Assembly: GCA_037176725.1 (NCBI GenBank)
Contig: JAZBRS010000029.1
Coordinates: 43,100,001 to 43,164,000, forward strand
Length of the DNA stretch: 64,000 nucleotides
Reading direction: 5' to 3'
Origin: Posidonia oceanica
Lineage: Eukaryota > Streptophyta > Magnoliopsida > Alismatales > Posidoniaceae
Position numbers and translations under genes: made by a program. Below, piece after piece: positions 1 through 10,304 of the stretch (position 1 is the stretch's first letter; every line of letters starts with the position of its first letter). The notes under the pieces are model-generated. The model had not been told where the DNA came from. It worked only from the letters and a program-made list of their open reading frames with translations, and made no database searches.

Positions 1-754
1 GAGGATGCTGTGCAATGTGTTGTGCATATGCAGGAGGCGGAAGTTGAGCCCCCATCGCCAGAGCAGTGAGTAGCTACGGCGATGGTCTGGGTGGGAGTGC
101 AAAAGGGATTGACTGCGATGCAAGAGCAGGCTGCAGCGGAGCCTCGAGAGCAGTAGGAGTGAAGGAAGGGTGAAGAGATAGAGTCATGCTTTGCAGTCTC
201 TAGGCGGTCTCCATCAGCTGCTGATATTGTGCCTCAGGGGACCCGTCAGTGGGTATGCTGAGTTGCAGGACTGGCGGGGGACCAGGGTCAAGCGGCCGGG
301 ATGTAGACTGTCCAAGAGGCGGAGGTCCTAAGGCAAAAGTCGCCGCAGCAGGGTGGGTGTCAGAAGTGACATAATCTTGAGAAGGAGGAGTCAGTGGCGG
401 CTCGAGAGCACAGGCGGCGGATACCAAGATGGACTCGACAATTGAGTTCGGCGGAGTCTGCCACTGCTCCACAGAATAGAGGGGAGACAATTGTACCAGC
501 GAAGGGGACACTGGTATAGAGGGAACCAAGGTGAGAGTCGGAGGGGCTGAAACGAGAATCCCCTCCAGGGCAACAGGGACCTGGGAATCACCAACAAACT
601 GGGCCATCGCTGACCGAGAGTGAGTGATCATAGGGCTGCGACAGGGGGCAAGAGGACGAATCCTAAGAGGAGCTATCGTCACGAAGGCGAAATAGCTCGG
701 AAGAGGATGGTCGGAAGCAAGTGTCGCGATAGGGGTGTCAGTAAGAGAATGCAC
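1..754 (-). pseudogene. gag N-terminal region of E1 (partial, two stops)
   Basis: This is the start of the Gag protein, which would form the virus-like particle. The Met-Ala-Gln start at 607 matches the Gag starts of the other two elements here. The same frame is open upstream to 754, but the upstream residues sit in a leader region conserved at DNA level, so 607 is the safer start. The protein is proline-rich and shares the SVEQWQTPP-like stretch and the repeated serine/proline segments with the E2 copy. Two in-frame TAG codons (200-202 and 74-76) fall where the E4 copy has glutamine, consistent with CAG to TAG change. The frame continues to base 1, so the capsid part lies outside the window. 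Confidence 0.8.
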
Positions 755-1842
755 TCGAGCTCCAGCAAAGGAACTCGCTCACTGACCTCTGTGTGAAAGG
801 CAAGCAAAAACAAGGGTAAGAACCCGAAAGTAAAATGCAAATGCTTCGATGTATGTCATGAATGCAGATGTATGCGTTCTAGCATGCTCTCCCTCACCAA
901 TCTAGGATGTCCTAGTAGGTAGTCTACTTTGGACGCTCATGGGTGTACGGGTTGCCGACTCAGGCTAGAAAAAGTAGGTCCCACATCTCAAATCTAGCCA
1001 GAGCTCAGGTATAACGGGGTGGTGCTTTAGGAGCCTTGACCCTGCCAAATGGGTGGTACCCTCTACTCACACCGACGCGACCCCTGACAAGGGGGGATAG
1101 ACCGACCAACTTGCGCCAAGCCAAAACAATGGGGCAAGAGGCTGGGACTATCCTTCTCAGACTGTAGGAGGACTCAGATGAGAAGAATGCATGCCCTATA
1201 TGATGCTTTATGCAAATGCTTCATGTTTTATCTTGCGCATTTTATTAACTCAAGGGGGTGCAGGTGTGTTGCAGTCTCTAGTTGCTCCTAGAGACGGTTC
1301 TTTTTACTTGCCGTTTTTAGTTAGCCATGGGGGAAGCAATCAGTCTCTAATTGTCCTTAGGCTAAGTGCAAAAGGGGAAGAAAAGCACCCAGTCATGGCA
1401 AGCAATCAACACAAATCATTGCAAAATGCATGCGCATGGTATATACTAGTGCTGTAGGCGTGATAGTGAAAGCGAAAACACTTATCATGGCAAAAGCAAG
1501 TATGCATAGCATGTGCAGGTGCAGTGGCATGGCATTGGTGTAAAAGAAAGCATTCACCACTCAAAAGGCATGCATAGTGCGCCAAGCAAGTATTTAGACA
1601 TGCAATGCAGGAAATAAAGCAAGCATAAGTGGGTAAATAAAGCAAGTAAATGCAGGCAAGCAGTAAAGCATGTAAAAGTAAAGCAAGCAAATAAGCATGT
1701 AAACAAGTAGGGCAAGTAGACAGACAAGGCACGCAAAAGCACAGGGCAGGCAAAGAAATGCAAAATGCAAGCGGCGAGAAAGCCAGGAGCGAAAGCCGGA
1801 GTCTGGAATCATCAGTGGAGTATCCGTTGGTGATTCGCATCT
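755..1842 (-). other. E1 5' leader
   Basis: Untranslated region between PBS and gag. It is homologous in blocks to the leaders of E2 (about 13430-13960) and E4 (about 55100-56210), notably the block around 1019-1200 with the strings GGGTGGTACCCTCTACT and AAGAATGCATGCCCTATATG. A G-poor, AAGCAAGTAAA-rich stretch at 1560-1760 is low-complexity. No credible ORF; open frames here are not conserved between the elements. Confidence 0.75.
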
Positions 1843-1859
1843 CCCCAGCGGAGTCACCA
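1843..1859 (-). other. E1 primer-binding site (tRNA-Arg type)
   Basis: On the minus strand the sequence is TGGTGACTCCGCTGGGG, one base inside the LTR. Apart from one T for C it is complementary to the 3' end of a plant tRNA-Arg whose acceptor end reads CCCCAGCGGAGTCG plus CCA. Tat/Ogre elements are known to use tRNA-Arg. Confidence 0.85.
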
Positions 1860-2212
1860 CTGTAGTAATCCTGAAATTCAGATTGTCCATGAACGATGCC
1901 AAAGCTCACGTGCACCAATCGGAATAGGTTCACTATATACGGTGGGATCCGAGGAAAGAAACTTGACTCGAAAATGCTGGCAAAAAGAAGAAAAAGAAAT
2001 GATAAGACAAATCAGAGTCGCCACCATGTCTATTAAGTTAGGAGACAAGGAAAACCGAGGGAAATGCATGAAAAGACATGCAAAATCGGATGCAAAGAGG
2101 ATGCAAAGAGAGGCGATGCTATGCAATGCAATGCAATGCTATGCTATGCTATGCGATGCTATGACTCGTGCCTAGGATGAGGGAAATGGTCATTACGGGC
2201 AAGAGAAAGGGC

Positions 2213-2252
2213 AAGGACTCCTGTTACGCACGGGGAAGGTGTTAGGCACCCC
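2213..2252 (-). promoter_or_regulatory. Conserved LTR motif (GGTGCCTAACACCTTCCC block) in E1
   Basis: On the minus strand it reads GGGGTGCCTAACACCTTCC, a few bases, then TAACAGGAGTCCTT. The same roughly 40-base block is present in all seven LTR copies in the window although the sequence around it has diverged. Its role is unknown; its position near the PBS end suggests the R/U5 part of the transcript. Confidence 0.7.
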
Positions 2253-2479
2253 GATACGTTCAAGAATCGGTCCTTCTTAGGCTATCTCGCTTGCAGATGC
2301 AGGAAGATGCATGCCAAGTGCCTAAATGTCATGAATGTCTAATTGCATGCTCTATTGTATGCTCTAAGTGCTAATATGCATGCAGGGAATTAAACGTGCA
2401 AGCTATGTACTCCGCAACGCTGCTAGTTTTCCGAACGGGCAAGCCCTGGTTCGTGAGAACTCCTAGGCAGTAAGCATCA

Positions 2480-3110
2480 TCGCCCTAATGCAAATGCAGG
2501 CGATAAGACAAAACAGGGATGCAAACAACGCAATGCTAGCAACATGCAAGGGAAAACAAAAGTTGGCGTGGAAAACGGTCCAAATGCAAGCGACATGCAA
2601 AAGAAAACAAAGCGGGCATGCAAAACGGTGCAAACGCAAGCGGAATGCAAAGAAAAACAAATGCGGGCACGCTAAATGATGCAAATGCAGGCAATATGCA
2701 AACAAAACCAATGCGGGCATGCGAAACGAGGCAAATGCATGCGATATGCAAATAAAATAATGCTAGCACGCAAAACGATGCAAATGCAAGTGATATGCAA
2801 ATAAAACAAATGCTAGCACGCAAAACGATGCAAATGCAGGCAATATGCAAATAAAACAAATGTTGGCACGCAAAACGAGGCAAATGCAAAAGAAAACGAA
2901 TGAGGGAGCGCAAAATGACGCAAATGCAAACAGTATGCAAAAGAAAATAGAGCAGCACGTAAAATGATGCAATACAAAAGAAAACGAATGCGGGCATGCA
3001 AAACGATGCAAATGCAAACGGTACGCAAAAGAAAACAGAGCCGCACGTAAAACGATGCAATGCAAAAGAAAACGAATGTGGGCACGCAAAACGATGCAAA
3101 TGCAGGTGAG
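2480..3110 (-). repeat. 51-bp TGCAA-rich tandem units in E1 LTR
   Basis: About a dozen degenerate copies of a unit containing GCACGCAAAACGATGCAAAT followed by an ATATGCAAATAAAAC-like half; adjacent copies at 2766 and 2817 are 51 bases apart. Hydrophobic ORFs on the minus strand here simply translate the repeat. Confidence 0.7.
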
Positions 3111-4770
3111 AAAATAAAGGCTGGTGCGGCAAAGCCTATTCTATATGCATGGGGAGATAGAATGCGAGAACAATGCATGCAATGCAAATGATAAGGCAAT
3201 GAATGCTATGCAGTACTTCAGCTGGGCTTATCTTGAGAATCTGAGGCCTAATCTGAGATAACTTTGGTTAGAATGAAAGATCATTCAACCGGGAAGACCT
3301 CGATAGTTAGATCGCGAAGATCCAACGGTCCGATCAAAAGTTATTCAAATTGCAAGTCAGATGGCTCAAGGGCCAGCAAAAGCGGGCTAAATAGGGGTCT
3401 AAGTGCAAAGTTAGCCCTAAGTGTGTGCAATACAAGGTGTATTACATGTTAGAAGGCTAACAATGCCTAAATGGATGCATGGGAACTATATGCAATGCCA
3501 TGGGGATGCTATGCATGCAAGTAGGGACCTATGTGTAATTTTAGAAAACTATAGGGTCCTATGTACAACTTTGGAAAATTGCAGGGTTTAAATGCAATGC
3601 TGGGTTAGAAATGCAAATGCATGCAACATGCGGGTCTATATGCAATGCAGGAAGACATGCCAGATGATATGCAATGCAATGGCAATGATTAAAGCATGCA
3701 ATAGTGAAGATATGCAAGTAAAATGACTGTTGTACATGATTGCAATGCAACATGGCAGCTAAATGATGCTAAATGCAAAGATTAATGCATGCTGGGCTTA
3801 TATGCAAATGCAGAAGGCAAATGCAATGCAAAAGAAGTCAAAACATAGCATTTAAGGGCTTCTAGATGCAGGCAGGACTTATATGTAATTAAAAATTGAT
3901 GCAGGATTAAAATGCAATGCCAGATTAACTTTAGAAATGAAATTAAAAGACTTCTAGATGCAGGCAAGTCCTTAATGGAGTTAAATGAAGTGCAAAATTA
4001 GCATGCAATGCAATGCAGTTTAAAAGGGATGTAATTAAAGGGCTTCTAGAGGCAAGAAGGACCTTAATGCAATTTTTAAAACTTGCTGGGCTTTTCAATA
4101 ATGCAATAAAGTTAAGAAAGCCATTTAAATGAATGCTCGATTGACAGAGGACTGATATGCAATTAAACTAAATGCCAAGGATGCAAATGCAATGCAGCAA
4201 AAATAAAATTAAAGCTATCGTGCATGCTGTGATTTATTTCAGGACTTAGATGCAAATATAATAAAGTAGAGAATTTAAATGCAATGCAATAAGATTAAAA
4301 ATGCTAAATTAAATGCTCTTGATTGATGCAGGACCTAAATGCGATTTTATTAAATGCCTGGGATGCAAATGCAATGCATTAAAATAAAAGCTAAGAAAAA
4401 CATGCATACTGTGATTTAATAAGGACCTAGATGCAAATAAATTAAAACAGAGAACTTAAATGCAATGCAATAAAGTTAAAAATGCTGAATTAAATGATTT
4501 TAATTGATGCAGCACCTAGATGCAAATATTAATAAACCTTGGTACCTAAATGTAATGCATGCAAACAAATATAAGTTACTGAAGCTAAAAAGGGACTGAA
4601 ATGCAAATAGAGAAACATGCAGTATTTTATTTTAATGCAGTACAATTTAAATGCGAATTTAAATGATTCTGATTGATGCGAGGACATAAATGCAAACATA
4701 AATAAACCTAGGGACCTAAATGCAATGCATGATATTAACTTAGAAAATTAAATTAAAACATAACCAACTA

Positions 4771-4788
4771 CAGTGTCGCCCGACACTG
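4771..4788. repeat. Palindrome at the AT-rich/GC-rich junction of E1 LTR
   Basis: CAGTGTCG, two bases, CGACACTG: perfect 8-bp arms exactly where the TGCAA-rich tract gives way to the GC-rich tract. A different inverted repeat occupies the same junction in the E4 LTR. Confidence 0.6.
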
Positions 4789-6109
4789 CAGTACCGCAGC
4801 TAGAGAAGAAAGGGGAGGAGGCGGCGGTCCAGCGGGCGGCTGGCCCAGCTGAGGGTCCAGGAGGTTGCGGGCGGTGTAGGGGAGCATGGCAGTGGTCTCA
4901 GCAGCACAGGAGGGTGTCAGAGCCGCTTTGCCGACATGGCTGAATTACTGTAGAGGTGGCCGGCGTCGGAACGGGTGCTGGAGGCTGTGGAAGACTGCAG
5001 GCAAGGCAGGGACGGACTCCTAGAGGTGCAGCGGAGCTGCTCGGAACACGACGGCGGTTGCAGAGGTTGACCGGAGAAGACGACCGCTGCTGCTGCTGTT
5101 CTGGCGTGCCGTGGCTGCTGCGGAGGTGCTGGGGAGCTGGAGGGCGACGGTGCGGAGGTGCTAGAGGCACGAGCGGCGTGGGGCAGTGGTTGGAGCTGCT
5201 GGTCGACCTCTGCAAATTTTGCAAAGGTGTCCGGCGAAGCTCGGAGGGAGGGGGGAGGTGCTGCTGCTGCGGCAAGGCGCCTGAGCGAGCCGTAGAGAGG
5301 AGGAGGAGCTGCCGGGAGGCAGCAGAGGGGCGACGACAGCCTGGAGCGCCGATCTGGCGTCGGCAGGGGCTGGCCGTCGTCGGGGAAGAAGGAGCTCGCA
5401 GCGAAGCTCAAAACACGATATAAAGCAGTGAAAGTTGAATTTAAATGCTAGTAAGCAACATGAGCATGCATGGAGTTCAAAAATGAATTTAGTTACCTAC
5501 GTGGGAGGCTGAGGAGAGCTGACGACCTTGGTGGGTTGCAGCTGTCCAGCGGTGGGTTGCAGAGGCACACGGAGGGCGGGGGGCTGCGCGGGGCGATCGG
5601 CACGAGTTACCGGCGATCCAAGGAGGCTCCAGGTACCCTCAGAACGTGCTTCCACTTTTAGAACAGAAAATGGGATTTTGGGTGGCAGTGGGAAATTGCG
5701 GTGGCTCAGGGCTGCTCTGTGGCTTTCTCCGGCCACTCACACGCTCTCTGGGATCGTGGGAGGCTAGGGAGGGCGATGGTGGTGAGCTGGGGTGCGTGCA
5801 GGGCTTTGTGCGGTGGGTTGCAGTGGGGGCGTGTGGTGATGAAAATCGGATGCAGTGGGTTGCTGGGGGAATGCTGGGCGCTCTGGGGGAGAATTCTAGG
5901 TGCTGAGGGGTGTGTTGTGCTCTGGATGCAATGGGTGTGGTGAGGAGAGTGCATAGGAGGCGGTGAGGGGGTAAGGGAATGCTTGGGGCAGTGGGAAGCG
6001 GTTGAGGTGAGGTGGTGCAGAGTGCTGGCCATGAGGGTGTGTGAGAGCACGATCGGCGACATGCTTTCGGTGGGAGTAAGTGGCGATGGGAGGGTGAGTT
6101 AGTGGTTAG

Positions 6110-6930
6110 ATAAGGTGGAGAAAGAGGAGGTGGCAGATAAAGGGGAGCTGCAGTTGCACGAGAGAAGAAAAGAATTTGCAGAGGAGGAAGGAGGTAGGTG
6201 GAGAAGGAGAAGCCAACGCGCTGAGCTCGTGGGGAAAAAGAAAAAAAGAAAGAAAGGGGCTTGCTGGGCCGGGCCTAGTCTGCATGAGGGGGAGAGAAAA
6301 AAGGAAAAGAAAAATAGAAAGAAAGGAAGAAGAAAAGGGGGGAGGAGGAAAGGAAAATAGGAGAGAAAAAAAAGGGAGAAAGGGGAAATGGGCTGGGTTT
6401 AAAAAGAGGAAAAAAAAGGGCAGAAGTGGCAGTTGGGCTGGGCTGAGCAAAAAAGGGGAGGAAAAAGAAAAGAAAGAAGGAAAGAAAGGAGGAAAGAAAG
6501 GAAGAGGGAAGGAAAGAAATAGAGAAAGAAAATGGAGGAGAGTTGGCTGGGCCCAATGGGCCCGTGGAGAACATGAAGAGGAGGAAAAGGGGAAGAGGAG
6601 AAAAGAAAGAAAGAAAAAAGGGAAAGAAGTGGGTTGGGCTTATGAAGATAGGGAGATAAAAGAAAGAAGAGAAGGAGGGAAAAGAAAGAGGGGAAAAAGA
6701 AAAAAGAAATTAAAGATCACATAGAATGGGATAAAATAAAATAAAGTAGAAATAAAATAAAAGGAAGAAAGGAGAAGAAGTGAGGAGGAGCAAGAGTGGG
6801 GTGGGCCCATGGAGAACAAGAAAAGAAGGAAGAAAGAGAGGAAAAGGAGAAAGAGAGAAAGGATAAAGAGGAGAGAGAAGAAGAAAGAAAATGATAATGG
6901 GAGAAGAAAGAAGGAGAAAGGCTTGGGCTT
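6110..6930 (+). repeat. Long polypurine tract in E1 LTR
   Basis: About 800 bases that are almost only A and G on the plus strand, with irregular GAAAG, GGAAA and AAGAA words. Lysine/arginine/glutamate ORFs on one strand and serine/phenylalanine/leucine ORFs on the other are low-complexity products. Shorter purine tracts sit in the equivalent part of the E4 LTR copies (about 38040-38260 and 60190-60380). Confidence 0.75.
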
Positions 6931-7099
6931 GTGCAATGCATGGGAGTGTCCTGTGCTAACTTAGGGTTTAAATGCTGACCTAGGGTTTAGGAGATGCTAT
7001 CCTAGAGCTTTTCTAGGATTTTAGGAGAGATATACCTAGATTTCTTCTAGAGTTTCAAAGAGGACCACTAATTTGGCATGTCAAATTGGGGTGTCTACA

Positions 7100-9166
7100 A
7101 AACCTACCCCACCAAGCCCTAAACCTTCCCAATACCCTAAAACCCACTCAAATCAAGTACACACCAAAGCTAGAAAGGCCCAAAGCCCAGTGGTGGCCCA
7201 ATGTCTTCTGAAAACATGCTCAAGATCCGGCCAACAGCCACTGACATAGTCCAAGCGTGACTGGCTGGCGTCATTCAAAGGCATCACTAGCCAGCAGCAT
7301 CAGTCAGCGTGCATAACCGATGCGAAATGTTGGCACGATGCCCTATGTTAGATTAATATCAGTAGGGACTCTTTAGCCATTCCACCAATGGCATATCGAA
7401 TCCCGTCATACCATTGGCTCTCGCAAATCTGGGCATAGACCTTAAGACATCAAGACCATCATGCCCTCATTTCAAAACCTAATTCCCATCAAATCCGCCT
7501 TGTTTGAATCCAAACCAATGATTTCCCATACTGTTATTCATTGACGGTTGTTATCCAACACATCTTCCTTTATAACGACCCCTTTGCTCTACGAGAGCTC
7601 TCTCTTGGATTCTCGCTCTCTTGCACTCTAGCACACTACAACCCCCTAGCTCCCCACTAGAATTCCCAACTCTGGCGAGCCACCCACAACCCAAGCACCC
7701 ACACGCATTGAGCTACCACACAGAGCCAAGACACACGCTCCTCCTCCACAGTCCTTCCCTGAGTGAGAGAGCGAACCCCGAGCATCGTACTGCAACCTAT
7801 CGCCGACAGCCATCAACAACTCAACTCCATGTCCATCAACCACCGCGACCGATGCCGACCTTCGAGCAACCACCGCATGCTGCTGCACCGGAAAAGCACG
7901 TGCTGATTCTTGCACAGGTAAGCTCCTCCTCCTGTAGCAATGTTGCTTGTTTATGCTTCCTAGATGTCTATGTATACTGTTATTCCATTGTCGTTTTTTT
8001 CGATTTTCAGTTGCCAGCATTCATGCATGCACTTCGAGATGGGTTCATGGCTTCGAACTCGGTCTAAGGTCGATGAGCTCAAACTAAACTCGGTCACGTA
8101 TTCGCATTGCCTTCTGACCCCCCTATGATGCGGCACTACCTCCTCCAGTCGTGCCAACGACTGACTGTCCTCTCCATGATGGACGGAGATGGCGCCACTG
8201 AGCAGTGAGGGGAGGCACATGTTTTCTTTGTTTTCTGACGAGCACTTCATCCCAATGACCCTCTTGCCTTCCTCCGCCTTCGACGTGAGTCACAGTAGCG
8301 TTTTATTGGGTTCGGGTCACACCCGTGGCCAACGAACCCAACACTTCCCTACACTGTGCATGGGAGGTGGGGAGGCTAAATCATGCATGGATACTTTGGT
8401 TTCTTTGCTCTGGATCATGCTTTGTTATGCCCTCTTGCTTCTCCGATTGTCGCTTGTTTCGTTTCAATCATGTATGACATGCAATTGTGTGAGGAAGTCC
8501 TCTTTCTACACTGTAAATTCTGGAGCGTGTCTTTGTAGCGCACAAATCTTGCGAGCTTTGAGAGTGAGTAGATTTGGCATACTATCCAAGCAGACAGTAC
8601 TGGCGTGCAATACCGACCCGAGCAACCCAATTTAGTTCACACACAGTCGGACAGAGCTCTTGTTTCATTGATCATTACCTATCTGTCTGTGATTTTTGCT
8701 TCTGGATTTGCTTCAGTACGCATGTTTTCAACATCATGGCATGGCCGTTTGCATCTTGCTCCTTGAGCATACATTAATTGGTATTAGTTGCCTACATTTG
8801 CCACACATGAGCAGATTGGCCTAGAATGACTGACTCAATCGGGCATATGGGGGTGCCTAACACCTTCCCTATGCGTAACAGGAGTCCTTACCCTTTCCAT
8901 GGACCACAATGACCTCATGTCGCATCCATTCGAGACAGATTTACATATTTAAAAATTGCATCGCATACTTTGCATGTTTTTTCGCATCCAGTTTTCCTTG
9001 TCTTTCTGGCTTTCAAATAGATTAGGTGGCGACTCCATTTCTTGTTTTCTTTTCCCTTTGTGTTTGCCCGCTTTCGGTGTTTTCGAGTCGAGTGTCCTCC
9101 TCGAATGCACCACTTAGTTGTGGCAGTCTTTGGCTCCTGCCCGGGCCACGACAACGGATGGTCACA
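7100..9166 (+). repeat. E0: plus-strand Tat LTR remnant, 5' end missing
   Basis: It shares with the E2 LTR the conserved block GGTGCCTAACACCTTCCC (8850-8889), the PBS-core copy GGTGGCGACTCC (9025-9036) in the context TAGATTAGGTGGCGACTCC, and the terminal GGATGGTCACA (ends 9166). The expected start (TGT.GACACCCC) is absent because E1 begins at 7099, so E1 probably inserted here. It may be a solo or 3' LTR: the sequence after 9166 has no PBS. Confidence 0.75.
7567..7625 (+). promoter_or_regulatory. Candidate LTR promoter in E0
   Basis: TTTATAACG at about 7571 is followed, some 30 bases on, by a CT-rich stretch (CTCTCTCTTGGATTCTCGCT), the usual layout of a plant TATA box and start region. It lies upstream of a GC-rich leader ending in a splice-donor-like CACAGGTAAGC at 7913. 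Prediction from sequence only. Confidence 0.4.
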
Positions 9167-10304
9167 GGGTGCGATGCAGTAGGAGGTCTCGCAGGAAACC
9201 CGATAGGCACTCGAAATGCTCTACCATAGACAACCAACAACACCGCATAACTCTCCTTGTGTTCCCAGCCTGGCAACAAAAGCAGCAAGAACCAAGTCAA
9301 GAATACGGCTTTCATAAAGCAAACAAACCACTTAGCACAAAGAAATGGCTTTCCCTGAACTCGTCCTCCTCACGAATATGCCCTAAGTCGAGCAAGCGTC
9401 CATTGAAATTCTCTGCCTCCTATAGAATGACAATTTCAAGTCCGGAAAAGAAGCAAAGCAGTTTAAAGCAGATACTGAGTCTACCTCCTCAGGAATCACT
9501 GGCCAGGAGTCACTCGAGGTACCCCTGCTCGATGCCTGCGAGCTCTAGGCACCTTGGCTCAACGTCCACGAGCTCGAGGCACCCCTACTCGATGCCCATG
9601 AGCTCACGCTAAATGACTCTGAATCAGACTGCCAGAGAGCAAAAGTTCAGAGAACGGTAGATAAGCAGAACATGTTGGAACCACACAAATCAGCAAAACG
9701 CAGTAGAGCACTCTAAACGAGGCTTGAGCTTAAACATAGCAGTAGCAAAATACAGACCCCCAAAAATGTGCAAGAAACACGAGTGCATGCAGGAAGCGCA
9801 AGGTTAAATCAATAGGCAGACATGATAGAATCAGAAAGCACATTGGCTTACAGTAAAACAAAGCAGGTGCCACAAACAACTTGAGCACACAAGCAAAACA
9901 AGAGCATAGCAAGGGCATGTTGAAAACAGAGCATAACAAATAGCATTATGGCAAAATCAGTAGATTAGACATCATATTGGGAAATATACTAAATGTGCAT
10001 CTTACAGGAGGCATGGCACACCCCAACGGCAAAGCCAAGGCCCAGAGCCCGTCAAGGCCAGCATGCCTGATGACGAAAGCATCGCTGCCCTTCAACCCAC
10101 ACTCATGCCATCGGCACAGAAAAGAGAAGAAAAATAGAAAAATGCCAAAGAAAGGGAGGGCACTCACCATCGTAGAGTCAGAATAGCCGTTGATCCTCCC
10201 CATTGCTGTGGCACGCCACCACGTGCAGTTGCCAATTATATCCTCCATAGAAGCCCAATGCACAACCCTTTGCACCCCCTGTGCCATAGCTCGTCGCCAC
10301 TAGC
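9167..10304. other. Unassigned sequence between E0 and E2
   Basis: No PBS follows the E0 LTR and I recognise no coding domain. A minus-strand ORF at 9946-10287 starts with a plausible peptide and contains a donor-like GGTGAGTGC on the minus strand near 10155-10165, so a host-gene exon is possible, but nothing identifies it. Apart from the small 30-bp repeat at 9514-9603 I see only unremarkable A/C-rich DNA. Confidence 0.4.
9514..9603 (+). repeat. 30-bp tandem repeat, three copies
   Basis: Three consecutive 30-base units, each starting TCGAGG or TCTAGG and ending in GAGC (TCGAGGTACCCCTGCTCGAT in the first). About 80 percent alike by eye. Function unknown. Confidence 0.75.

Larger units (their letters stand above)
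1..7099 (-). mobile_element. E1: 5' part of a Tat-type Ty3/gypsy retrotransposon
   Basis: Reading on the minus strand, this holds a full-length 5' LTR, a tRNA-Arg type PBS, a leader of about 1.2 kb and the first part of gag, which runs off the left edge of the window. The order and the sequences match the better preserved element at 34110-60388: the gag start region, the leader segments and the PBS are clearly homologous, while the LTR is only partly so. The outer LTR end abuts a plus-strand LTR remnant, so E1 appears to have inserted into it. The 3' LTR and pol are outside the window. Confidence 0.85.
1861..7099 (-). repeat. E1 5' LTR, 5.2 kb
   Basis: In plus-strand order it runs from TGTAGTAATCC next to the PBS to GGGGTGTCTACA; in its own orientation it starts TGTAGACACCCC and ends CA. 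From the PBS side it holds a PBS-core copy (2014-2025), a conserved motif (2213-2252), 51-bp TGCAA-rich tandem units (about 2480-3110), a long AT- and TGCAA-rich tract (3430-4760), a GC-rich section (4770-6070) and a nearly pure purine tract (6110-6930). ORFs in the last two parts are composition artefacts. Confidence 0.85.

Noticed and set aside
2460..4760. Many ATGCAAAT words resembling the animal octamer site
   Set aside because: They follow from the TGCAA-rich repeat; the octamer factors are not plant proteins.
4898..5943. ORFs in the GC-rich part of the E1 LTR (up to 164 codons, both strands)
   Set aside because: Open frames on both strands from high GC; not conserved in the E4 or E6 LTRs.
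6115..6941. Several ORFs of 70-180 codons on both strands
   Set aside because: They translate a purine/pyrimidine tract into Lys/Arg/Glu or Ser/Phe/Leu runs and have no domain or conservation.
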